Below, one piece after another: positions 1 through 5,865 of a DNA stretch of 5,865 nucleotides. Under the pieces are notes generated by a model. That model was not told where the DNA came from, did not search any database, and saw only the letters and a program-made list of their open reading frames with translations. Numbering within the stretch: position 1 is the first letter of the stretch; every line of letters starts with the position of its first letter. Origin of the DNA: Candidatus Aminicenantota bacterium (GTDB taxonomy: Bacteria; Acidobacteriota; Aminicenantia; Aminicenantales; Aminicenantaceae); NCBI GenBank assembly GCA_030607635.1, contig JAUWJP010000118.1, positions 1 through 5,865 on the forward strand. Direction: 5' to 3'. The translations under genes were made by a program, and so were the position numbers.

Positions 1-705
1 TGGCTCCTTGTCTTTTGCCTCATTCTCCTCAGATAAAGAGGATTCCTCAGCTTCATCCGTCTTTGGTTTCTCAACATGAAGTTCATCTTCTTTGCTCACC
101 TCTGATCCTTCAATTTCCTCTTCGGCTTTTCTTTTTTCTTTTGTTCTCCTTGTTACAGGTTCGGGTGTCTCTTTCGGACCTAACAGTTCTTTAATCTTCT
201 TCAGTTTTGCCAGCTCTCGCTTCAAATCAACATCTTCAAGTTCTTTTATCTCCAGGTCTTCAGCCAAAATTCCGAATTTTTCTTCAAGATCTTTTTTCAA
301 AATGGTGGTTTTTTCTTCAGTCGCAAGACGGAATTCCTCAAGCTTCTGGTTCAAATCGCCAACTTTTTTTAGCTCTTCGAGTGTTTGGGCAGTCAGAGTT
401 TCTATTTCTGTCAAGGATTGAACCGCCTTGTCAATATGTTCTTTTATCTGATTTTTGGTATCTGCCTTATTATTTTCAAACTCAGCAAGTGAAGTTCGAT
501 AATTTATCAAAGCCTCTTTTTCATCCTCAAGCTCCTTTTCAACTTGATTCACCTTCTTTTTCGCGTCTTCTTTCTCCTGTTGAATCTTTCCTTCAAGCTC
601 CTTCTCTATTTCCTGTTTTTTCTTTTTGAAAATTTGCTCTAATTGATTTTCAACATCTTCGATGATTGGAGCTGGATCTTCGAGTATTTCTTTGTTTTTT
701 GGCAT
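1..705 (-). CDS. Acidic coiled-coil protein of unknown function (C-terminus off the left edge)
   Basis: I do not recognise this protein. The frame is open for 235 codons from an ATG at 703-705 to the window edge, so only the C-terminus is missing. An AAGGA ribosome binding site at 715-719 lies 9 bases upstream, which supports this start. Residues 1-14 are a short leader with no signal peptide or membrane segment, so a cytoplasmic location is likely. Residues about 15-175 are almost continuous Lys/Glu-rich helix with Leu/Ile/Val spacing typical of coiled coils (for example KKKKQEIEKELEGKIQQEKE at 27-46 and LKRELAKLKKIKELL at 161-175). Residues about 176-235 form a Pro-, Glu-, Ser- and Lys-rich tail that looks disordered. 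There is no Cys or Trp. It lies downstream of the mrfA homologue on the same strand, 176 bases away and with its own promoter, so any functional link is only positional. A scaffold or adaptor role is possible but unsupported. That the gene is real is fairly sure; its function is unknown. Confidence 0.8.
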   Translation of the reverse strand, partial: MPKNKEILEDPAPIIEDVENQLEQIFKKKKQEIEKELEGKIQQEKEDAKKKVNQVEKELEDEKEALINYRTSLAEFENNKADTKNQIKEHIDKAVQSLTEIETLTAQTLEELKKVGDLNQKLEEFRLATEEKTTILKKDLEEKFGILAEDLEIKELEDVDLKRELAKLKKIKELLGPKETPEPVTRRTKEKRKAEEEIEGSEVSKEDELHVEKPKTDEAEESSLSEENEAKDKEP

Positions 706-737
706 TTTTGCTTTTCCTTGAAGCTTTTTTTATCTTA

Positions 738-765
738 ATTATTATCAATAAAAATAAATTGTCAA
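738..765 (-). promoter_or_regulatory. Sigma70-like promoter for the coiled-coil gene
   Basis: On the minus strand a perfect -35 hexamer TTGACA (760-765) is followed after 16 bases by AATAAT (738-743); shifting by one base gives ATAATT with a 17-base spacer. Transcription would start near 730, leaving a leader of about 25 bases that contains the AAGGA site at 715-719. This suggests that the coiled-coil gene can be transcribed independently of mrfA. The rest of the 706-881 gap is AT-rich. A loose CTTTTT/AAAAAG inverted repeat is present, but no GC-rich hairpin followed by a T run was found that would terminate mrfA. Confidence 0.6.
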
Positions 766-881
766 GAAAAGTTCATCTTTTTAAAAAAATAAACATAAAA
801 AGTGAGATCAGACCTTTAAAACTTTCATAAGCAGGGTCAAGTCTTGCTTTTTGCCTCTATATTCTTCGCATCAATAGGGGA

Positions 882-3227
882 TTAAATTAGACTTATAAGT
901 ATTTCCAGTGCGGCTTGCTTGGCTTGTTTGCCGCTTTCTTTAGTAGGCCCTACGCACGAGGGACATCCTTCCTTGCAGGGGCAGGCTGTGATCGTTTTCT
1001 GACAGTGTTTAAGGAGCTCTTTTTCCAGTTCAAAAAGAGAAGGGCTTAAACCTATCCCTCCAGGAAAGTTGTCAAAGATGAAAATATTCGGTTCGAAGGC
1101 GATATCTGTGAAGTCAGGCCGTTCTTCACCTTGGGTTATTTTAGAGGGAATGTTACGCGGGGGGACTGACTTTCCTGTTGTATTGTCACCGATGGATACG
1201 CCGACATCATGGAGGTCACACATCATAAACAGAGGCGAGACATGATGGAGAAGATAAGCCACGCCGAAAAGACCGTTTATCTTTTGTTCTGTGGAAAAAG
1301 GAAGGGAATGGAAGAATTCAGAAGGTATGGTCAACCAGTAGGCTGTAGTGTGCATTTCGTTTTCAGGAAGGCTTAAATCTCCTGCACCTACATTTTCCGA
1401 GGTGTAGAATTTTATTTTTTTGAAGCCGACAACCTGTGTAGCAACATGCACCTCGCCGTGGGAAATGGAACATTTCTCCAGGCTCTTTTTATCAAAAACA
1501 TCAAGGATTTTGATTTTAGTGTAGTCTATGGCATCTGTGAAATAATCGACGTCTGTTTTTTTGACATAAGCTTTTCTCTGATCATAATCGAGCTTATCCA
1601 CAAAGTATTGATCTCCCTCACACATATAGATGGCCTTTGGATGCAAGGTTGTTAGCGCAGAAGAAAAATCAACTTCAGCGATGACTCTTGTTTTTTTACT
1701 TGTATCCACAACCACGAAATTATCGGAACTTATGCTCCTCAGGCTGACACCATCGGCAGGATAAGCATCAGATGTCCAGAACCATTTATCTTTTGAATGA
1801 TGAACGAGCTTCTCCTCTTCAAGAAATTTGAGGATTTCCCCGATTTCAACACCTCCGAATTTATCTTTCTCGGCAAAGGGAAGCTCAAAGGTTGCACACT
1901 CGATATGGCTGACAAGAATAGACAGATTATCCGGATTAATCAAAGCTTTCTCTGGATTTTTTGAGAAGAAGTAATCCGGGTGATTGATGATGAACTGGTC
2001 TATGGGGGCGCTTGAAGCGACTAAAACTGCAGCTGATTTTCCTGTTTTACGACCGGCCCGTCCTGCCCTCTGCCAGGTGCTTGATATTGTGCCTGGATAG
2101 CCTGCAAGCACGGCAATATCAAGACTTCCGATATCAATTCCTAATTCTAAGGCATTAGTAGAGATAACACCCTTTATTGTTCCCTCTCTTAAACCCTTTT
2201 CGATTTCTCTTCGCTTTAAGGGAAGATATCCTCCCCTGTATCCACGAATGAGGCCTTGGTTCTTGATTGTCTTTTCGATGTCGTCTTTAAGATAGGTCAC
2301 CAAGATTTCGGTGATTAGACGACTCTTAGCAAAAACGATGGTTTGAAGGTCGTTTTTGATGAAGAGAGAAGCGATTCGCCGCGATTCATTGACATAGGAA
2401 CGGCGAATACCCAAGAACTTATTGACCACCGGCGGATTGAAGAAGATAAAATATTTTTCTCCGCGAGGAGCGCCGTTGTTGTCAACAAGGGAGACCGGCT
2501 CTTCTGTCATTTTTTCTGCCATCTCCAGAGGATTAGCGATGGTGGCTGTACAGAGGATAAATTGGGGTTGGGCGCCGTAGAATTTAGCGATTCTCTTCAG
2601 TCTTCTCAGGATATTTGCCAGATGGCTGCCAAAGATACCGCGATAATTGTGAAGCTCATCGATCACTATGTATTTTAGATTTTCGAAGAGTTTAATCCAC
2701 TTTGTGTGATGAGGTAATATTCCGGCGTGAAGCATATCGGGATTGGTCAGGATGATGTGTCCGCGAGCTCTTATGGCTTTTCTTGCATCCTGGGGAGTGT
2801 CGCCGTCATAGGTGAAAATCCTGATTTCTCCCCCAAGATGTTTGATTGTTTCATTGAGCTCAGTCTTCTGATCCTGGGAAAGAGCTTTTGTGGGGAAAAG
2901 ATAGATCGCACGACTTGAGGGATTTTTAAGGATTGCCTCAAGCACTGGGAGGTTGTAACAAAGCGTTTTTCCTGAAGCCGTTGGAGTGACAACAACAATG
3001 TTTTTTCCTTCCTTGAGCAAGCGCCATGAAAGATGCTGATGCGTGTAGAGCTTTAAAAATCCTTTTTCTTTCAGGGCGTCAGCAAGAGCAGGGTGGACAT
3101 CGGAAGGATACTCGCAGTATTGTCCTTCTTGGGCAGGGATATGTTTTATGGTCCGGATGGAGTCATTTTTGACGCCAATTTCTTTTAATAATTCTAAGGA
3201 TTTAAGTAAATTTTCCTCTCTACTCAT
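882..3227 (-). CDS. mrfA: MrfA/YprA-type superfamily 2 DNA helicase with C-terminal zinc-binding (DUF1998-like) domain
   Basis: Complete 781-residue ATP-dependent DNA helicase, similar along its whole length to B. subtilis MrfA (YprA), a 3'-to-5' helicase in repair of mitomycin C damage. The N-terminal RecA-like domain has the YTHQ element (61-64), Walker A TPTASGKT (81-88), motif Ia FPTKALSQDQ (111-120), a DELH box (190-193) and motif III TAT (227-229). The second RecA-like domain has IVFAKSR (297-303), motif V STNALELGIDIG (356-367) and motif VI QRAGRAGR (386-393). The C-terminal domain ends in Cys749, Cys751, Cys755 and Cys758, matching the zinc-binding four-cysteine module of the family, preceded by the conserved FDNFPGGIGL (718-727). 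All ATPase motifs look intact. The ATG at 3225-3227 is chosen because an in-frame TAA lies three codons upstream. The best ribosome site, GGAG, is 17 bases away, which is long. Residues about 676-714 are some two dozen longer than the equivalent linker in B. subtilis, from memory. Its usual B. subtilis partner, the exonuclease MrfB, is not visible here. Family assignment is very secure; the specific mitomycin role is inferred. Confidence 0.93.
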   Translation of the reverse strand: MSREENLLKSLELLKEIGVKNDSIRTIKHIPAQEGQYCEYPSDVHPALADALKEKGFLKLYTHQHLSWRLLKEGKNIVVVTPTASGKTLCYNLPVLEAILKNPSSRAIYLFPTKALSQDQKTELNETIKHLGGEIRIFTYDGDTPQDARKAIRARGHIILTNPDMLHAGILPHHTKWIKLFENLKYIVIDELHNYRGIFGSHLANILRRLKRIAKFYGAQPQFILCTATIANPLEMAEKMTEEPVSLVDNNGAPRGEKYFIFFNPPVVNKFLGIRRSYVNESRRIASLFIKNDLQTIVFAKSRLITEILVTYLKDDIEKTIKNQGLIRGYRGGYLPLKRREIEKGLREGTIKGVISTNALELGIDIGSLDIAVLAGYPGTISSTWQRAGRAGRKTGKSAAVLVASSAPIDQFIINHPDYFFSKNPEKALINPDNLSILVSHIECATFELPFAEKDKFGGVEIGEILKFLEEEKLVHHSKDKWFWTSDAYPADGVSLRSISSDNFVVVDTSKKTRVIAEVDFSSALTTLHPKAIYMCEGDQYFVDKLDYDQRKAYVKKTDVDYFTDAIDYTKIKILDVFDKKSLEKCSISHGEVHVATQVVGFKKIKFYTSENVGAGDLSLPENEMHTTAYWLTIPSEFFHSLPFSTEQKINGLFGVAYLLHHVSPLFMMCDLHDVGVSIGDNTTGKSVPPRNIPSKITQGEERPDFTDIAFEPNIFIFDNFPGGIGLSPSLFELEKELLKHCQKTITACPCKEGCPSCVGPTKESGKQAKQAALEILISLI

Positions 3228-3263
3228 GTTAACTTAACCAGAATCTCCGAAAACCCATTCCTA

Positions 3264-3292
3264 TATTATTATTTTTACCAGGAAACGGTCAA
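3264..3292 (-). promoter_or_regulatory. Sigma70-like promoter for mrfA
   Basis: On the minus strand TTGACC (3287-3292) is followed after 17 bases by ATAATA (3264-3269), or after 18 by TAATAT. The expected transcript start is near 3256, giving a leader of about 29 bases that contains the GGAG at 3245-3248. It is the stronger of the two divergent promoters in this intergenic region. Confidence 0.55.
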
Positions 3293-3294
3293 CA

Positions 3295-3316
3295 GAAACT
3301 GCGAAAACTGCGTTTT
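3295..3316. repeat. Tandem 9-base repeat overlapping a small palindrome between the divergent promoters; possible operator
   Basis: GAAACTGCG (3295-3303) is followed immediately by AAAACTGCG (3304-3312), two copies differing only at the first base. The second copy is part of a perfect hyphenated palindrome, AAAAC-TGC-GTTTT (3304-3316), and GCGAA at 3301-3305 is mirrored by TTCGC at 3319-3323. The element starts two bases outside the mrfA -35 box and covers the -35 region expected for uvrA, so a bound protein could affect both genes. It does not match the classical LexA boxes of E. coli (CTGT-N8-ACAG) or B. subtilis (GAAC-N4-GTTC). The repeat is seen directly; an operator role is inference. 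Confidence 0.4.
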
Positions 3317-3333
3317 TATTCGCCAGGCTATCT

Positions 3334-3349
3334 TACAATATGATAAAAT
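3334..3349 (+). promoter_or_regulatory. Weak -10 region candidates for uvrA
   Basis: Three overlapping -10-like hexamers precede uvrA: TACAAT (3334-3339), TATGAT (3339-3344) and TAAAAT (3344-3349). None has a recognisable -35 at normal spacing, and none has an extended -10 TG. Depending on which is used, transcription would begin between about 3346 and the ATG at 3358, giving a leader of at most a dozen bases or none. No Shine-Dalgarno sequence is visible before the ATG. An alternative is a promoter further upstream, which would place the tiny ATG-ATA-AAA-TAA frame (3340-3351) in the leader. Confidence 0.3.
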
Positions 3350-3357
3350 AAAATCTT

Positions 3358-5865
3358 ATGATAGAAGAGATTAGAATAAAGAAGGCAGCCCAGCATAATT
3401 TAAAGAAAATCGATATAAACCTGCCGCGCAATAAATTGATTGTCATCACTGGGCCGAGCGGCTCTGGAAAGTCCTCTCTTGCCTTTGACACTCTCTATGC
3501 TGAAGGACAGCGCCGCTACATCGCATGCCTCTCAGCTTATGCTCGCCAGTATATTGAGCAGATGGAAAAGCCGGAAATGGAGTCCATTGAAGGTGTTTCT
3601 CCTTCCATTTCAATCGACCAAAGGACGATCTCTTCAAATCCCCGGTCTACGGTTGGGACAGTCACAGAGATTTATGATTTTTTAAGGCTTCTTTTCGCCA
3701 GAGTAGGATCCCCTCACTGTCCTCGATGCGGAAGAAAGGTGAGCTCTCAGACTCCTCAGCAAATCTTGAAGAGAATCTTTGATACTTCCTCTGGCGAAAA
3801 AGTTAAAATTCTTTCCCCAGTGGTTAAAGGACGCAAAGGGGAATACCAGCGTCTTTTCGAGAAGCTTAGAAAAAAAGGTTTTCTTCGTTTTCGGGTGGAC
3901 GGTCAGTTCAGGGAAGTTGAGGAGAAAATTTTACTGAAGAAGACAAAAAAACACAACATCGATATCTTGATCGACGAAATAAAAGTTTCTTCCGCTTCAG
4001 AAAGAAGATTAAAGGAAGCAGTGGACAAAGCCCTTGAGATTGCCAGCGGGGACCTCTTGTTGATAAGAAAAGAAGGAAAAGAAATTTACTACTCTCTAAA
4101 CTTGCTATGTCCTTTTTGTGAGATCAGTCTTCCAGAGCTTGAGCCCCGGAATTTTTCCTTCAACAGCCCGTACGGAGCCTGCCCTCGTTGCCATGGTCTT
4201 GGCTTTGAAACCGTATTGGACGTGCGGGGTAAAGTGGGTCTTACAGATGAAGTCTGCCCCCTTTGTGAAGGAGGCCGGCTGAAGAAAGAAAGTCTGGCTG
4301 TGAAAGTAGGAGACTGGAATATTTATGAGCTGACTTCCCTGCCCGTAGGAAAGCTGACTGATGAACTTTTTACTTTTAAGCTTTCCTCTTCTGAAGAACT
4401 GATCGCTTCAAGAATACAAAAGGAGATTCTTTCACGCCTTGAAATCATAGTTGAACTGGGAATGCCATACATCCAGTTATCCCGAACGACCGCTTCTCTC
4501 TCGGGCGGTGAAGCTCGGCGCCTTCGTCTGGCTGCACAGGTTGGCGCTCGCCTGAGAGGCATACTCTATGTCCTGGATGAGCCTACCATAGGCCTTCACC
4601 AGAGAGATAACCGCCGTTTGATTTCCTTGTTGAGAGAAATCAGAGATCAGGGGAACTCTATAATTGTTGTTGAACATGATGAACAGACGATTCGCTCAGC
4701 TGATTTCATCCTGGATTTAGGCCCTGGCGCTGGGGAAGGAGGAGGATTTAAAGTAGTTGAAGGAAATTTAGATCTCATCCTTTCCTCTCCAGTTTCTCTG
4801 ACTGCGAAATATCTTAGAGGGGAAAAATGTGTCCTTGTTCCTTTAAAGCGGAGAAAGCCAAAAGGCTGGCTTGTGATTTTAAAAGCGGCAGAGCACAATT
4901 TGAAAAATATCGATGCTCGGATTCCGATCTCAGTTATGACAGGAGTCACAGGGGTTTCGGGTTCAGGGAAGAGTACTCTTGTCTACGATATTCTTTTCAA
5001 AAAACTTTTGAACATATTCTACAAAGCTAAACAAAGGCCTGGAAAACACAAGGCTATTTCAGGAATTGATCAAATTAACAAAGTCGTCTCCGTCGATCAG
5101 AAGGCCATCGGTCGAACGCCTCGGTCAAACCCAGCCACTTATACAGGGCTCTTCACCCCTCTGAGGCAACTTTTTTCTCGTGCTCCGGAGTCAAGAATGA
5201 GAGGGTATTCGGCAAGCCGTTTCAGTTTTAATCTTCCTGGAGGACGATGTGAGGAATGTCGAGGAGCAGGGGTCAGAAAAATTGAGATGCATTTTTTACC
5301 CGATGTTTTTGTAACCTGCGACCGTTGCGGAGGAAAACGCTACAATACGGAGACTCTTTCTGTCCGGTATAAGGGGAATAATATTGCGGATTATTTGGAT
5401 ATGACTGTCGATGAAGCATATGAATATTTGAAGGCTGTTCCGATTCTGAAGAGGAAGATGGGAACATTAAAAAAAGTAGGTTTAGGTTACATCAGATTGG
5501 GTCAGCCAGCTCCTACTATCTCAGGGGGAGAAGCTCAGAGAATCAAGCTGACCAAGGAGCTGAGCCGGAAAGATACAGGGAAGACTCTGTATCTTCTGGA
5601 TGAACCTACCACCGGTCTCCATTTTGATGATGTTCGCAAGCTTCTCGAAGTTCTTTCAGAGTTGGTGGAATTGGGTAATACTGTGGTAATTATTGAGCAT
5701 AATCTTGATGTTATCAAGTATTGTGATTATATTATAGATTTAGGTCCGGAAGGAGGTGAAAAAGGAGGCTGGATTGTTGCTCAGGGTGTTCCAGAAAAAG
5801 TGGCGGAAGCAGAAAATTCTCACACTGGCAGGTTCTTAAAGAGGGTCTTTACAGAAGGAAAACCA
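3358..5865 (+). CDS. uvrA: UvrA, excinuclease ABC subunit A, compact form lacking the insertion domain (3' end off the right edge)
   Basis: UvrA is the DNA-damage sensor of nucleotide excision repair, a dimeric double-ABC ATPase that loads UvrB at lesions. The frame is open for 836 codons. The ending HTGRFLKRVF matches the usual extreme C-terminus, so few codons are missing. First ABC half: Walker A GPSGSGKS (32-39), Cys121/Cys124, a UvrB-binding domain (about 125-250), Cys251/Cys254, signature LSGGE (381-385), Walker B LDEP with Asp407/Glu408, and His440. Second half: Walker A GVSGSGKS (532-539), GRTPRSNPATYTG (585-597), zinc module Cys631/634/654/657, signature ISGGE (721-725), Walker B Asp748/Glu749, and His781. 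The key catalytic residues I could check are intact. The insertion domain normally found between the CxxC pairs at 275/278 and 300/303 is absent, so the protein is about 100 residues shorter than the 940-residue E. coli UvrA. Presence of the UvrB-binding domain argues against class II UvrA (UvrA2-like). The ATG at 3358 is the first possible start because an in-frame TAA lies at 3349-3351. It is divergent from mrfA. Confidence 0.96.
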   Translation, partial: MIEEIRIKKAAQHNLKKIDINLPRNKLIVITGPSGSGKSSLAFDTLYAEGQRRYIACLSAYARQYIEQMEKPEMESIEGVSPSISIDQRTISSNPRSTVGTVTEIYDFLRLLFARVGSPHCPRCGRKVSSQTPQQILKRIFDTSSGEKVKILSPVVKGRKGEYQRLFEKLRKKGFLRFRVDGQFREVEEKILLKKTKKHNIDILIDEIKVSSASERRLKEAVDKALEIASGDLLLIRKEGKEIYYSLNLLCPFCEISLPELEPRNFSFNSPYGACPRCHGLGFETVLDVRGKVGLTDEVCPLCEGGRLKKESLAVKVGDWNIYELTSLPVGKLTDELFTFKLSSSEELIASRIQKEILSRLEIIVELGMPYIQLSRTTASLSGGEARRLRLAAQVGARLRGILYVLDEPTIGLHQRDNRRLISLLREIRDQGNSIIVVEHDEQTIRSADFILDLGPGAGEGGGFKVVEGNLDLILSSPVSLTAKYLRGEKCVLVPLKRRKPKGWLVILKAAEHNLKNIDARIPISVMTGVTGVSGSGKSTLVYDILFKKLLNIFYKAKQRPGKHKAISGIDQINKVVSVDQKAIGRTPRSNPATYTGLFTPLRQLFSRAPESRMRGYSASRFSFNLPGGRCEECRGAGVRKIEMHFLPDVFVTCDRCGGKRYNTETLSVRYKGNNIADYLDMTVDEAYEYLKAVPILKRKMGTLKKVGLGYIRLGQPAPTISGGEAQRIKLTKELSRKDTGKTLYLLDEPTTGLHFDDVRKLLEVLSELVELGNTVVIIEHNLDVIKYCDYIIDLGPEGGEKGGWIVAQGVPEKVAEAENSHTGRFLKRVFTEGKP
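4180..4266 (+). other. First-half UvrA zinc module with the insertion domain missing
   Basis: This stretch encodes Cys275-x2-Cys278, 21 residues, then Cys300-x2-Cys303, with the family patterns GACPRCHGLG on the left and CPLCEGGRL on the right. In typical UvrA the same two pairs are separated by roughly 120 residues, the insertion domain of the first signature domain. The paired module in the second half of this protein (Cys631/634 and Cys654/657) has a 19-residue spacing. The reading frame continues through the junction and both flanks are well conserved, so this looks like a true domain absence rather than a frameshift or assembly gap. Confidence 0.8.

Noticed and set aside
92..629. Two plus-strand open frames rich in Ser, Phe and Pro opposite the coiled-coil gene
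   Set aside because: They are the antisense of Lys/Glu-rich codons, which read as Phe/Ser/Leu on the other strand, and have no ribosome site or family resemblance.
770..797. CTTTTT/AAAAAG inverted repeat in the gap downstream of mrfA as a terminator
   Set aside because: The stem is short and entirely A/T apart from one pair, the loop is long, and no GC-rich hairpin with a following T run could be drawn.
3228..3238. GTTAACTTAAC next to the mrfA start as an operator
   Set aside because: It is a 6-base palindrome plus a half copy in AT-rich sequence, which is expected by chance and has no second site.
3295..3316. Classical LexA/SOS box in the divergent intergenic region
   Set aside because: Neither CTGT-N8-ACAG nor GAAC-N4-GTTC is present; the repeat is reported only as a possible operator of unknown type.
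4200..4260. Frameshift or pseudogene explanation for the short UvrA
   Set aside because: The frame is uninterrupted, both flanking CxxC patterns are conserved in phase, and the catalytic motifs I checked in both halves are intact.
4323..4949. Overlapping minus-strand open frames within uvrA
   Set aside because: They lie opposite a fully conserved UvrA frame including both Walker B and signature regions, and their Arg/Ser-rich composition is typical of shadow frames.

Overview
The window is bacterial, with moderate GC and AT-rich intergenic gaps, and holds three protein genes. Two are recognisable DNA repair factors transcribed divergently from a shared 130-base control region. The third is an unrecognised coiled-coil gene. 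Nothing fixes the phylum. The helicase resembles Bacillus subtilis MrfA/YprA along its whole length, but that family is widespread, and an uncultured anaerobic lineage is as plausible as a Firmicute.

Layout. Bases 1-705 (minus strand) are the N-terminal 235 codons of a highly charged, acidic coiled-coil protein that runs off the left edge. A 176-base AT-rich gap follows, carrying a good promoter for that gene. Bases 882-3227 (minus strand) encode a complete 781-residue MrfA-type superfamily 2 helicase with its C-terminal four-cysteine module. Bases 3228-3357 are the divergent control region: a clear sigma70-like promoter for mrfA, a 9-base tandem repeat overlapping a small palindrome, and a weak AT-rich promoter region for uvrA. 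Bases 3358-5865 (plus strand) encode UvrA, the damage-recognition ATPase of nucleotide excision repair. It is open for 836 codons to the right edge and is probably only a few codons short of its end.

The main oddity is the UvrA architecture. It keeps the UvrB-binding domain, but the large insertion domain that normally sits between the two CxxC pairs of the first signature domain is absent. Only 21 residues remain there, close to the 19 in the equivalent zinc module of the second half. The two halves of this UvrA are therefore unusually symmetric.

Functionally the locus looks like a DNA-damage response pair. UvrA finds bulky lesions for the UvrABC pathway. MrfA-type helicases act on mitomycin C-type lesions in a pathway reported in B. 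subtilis to be independent of UvrABC. The head-to-head arrangement around a possible shared operator suggests co-regulation, which is inference. No RNA genes, insertion sequences, CRISPR arrays or convincing rho-independent terminators were seen.
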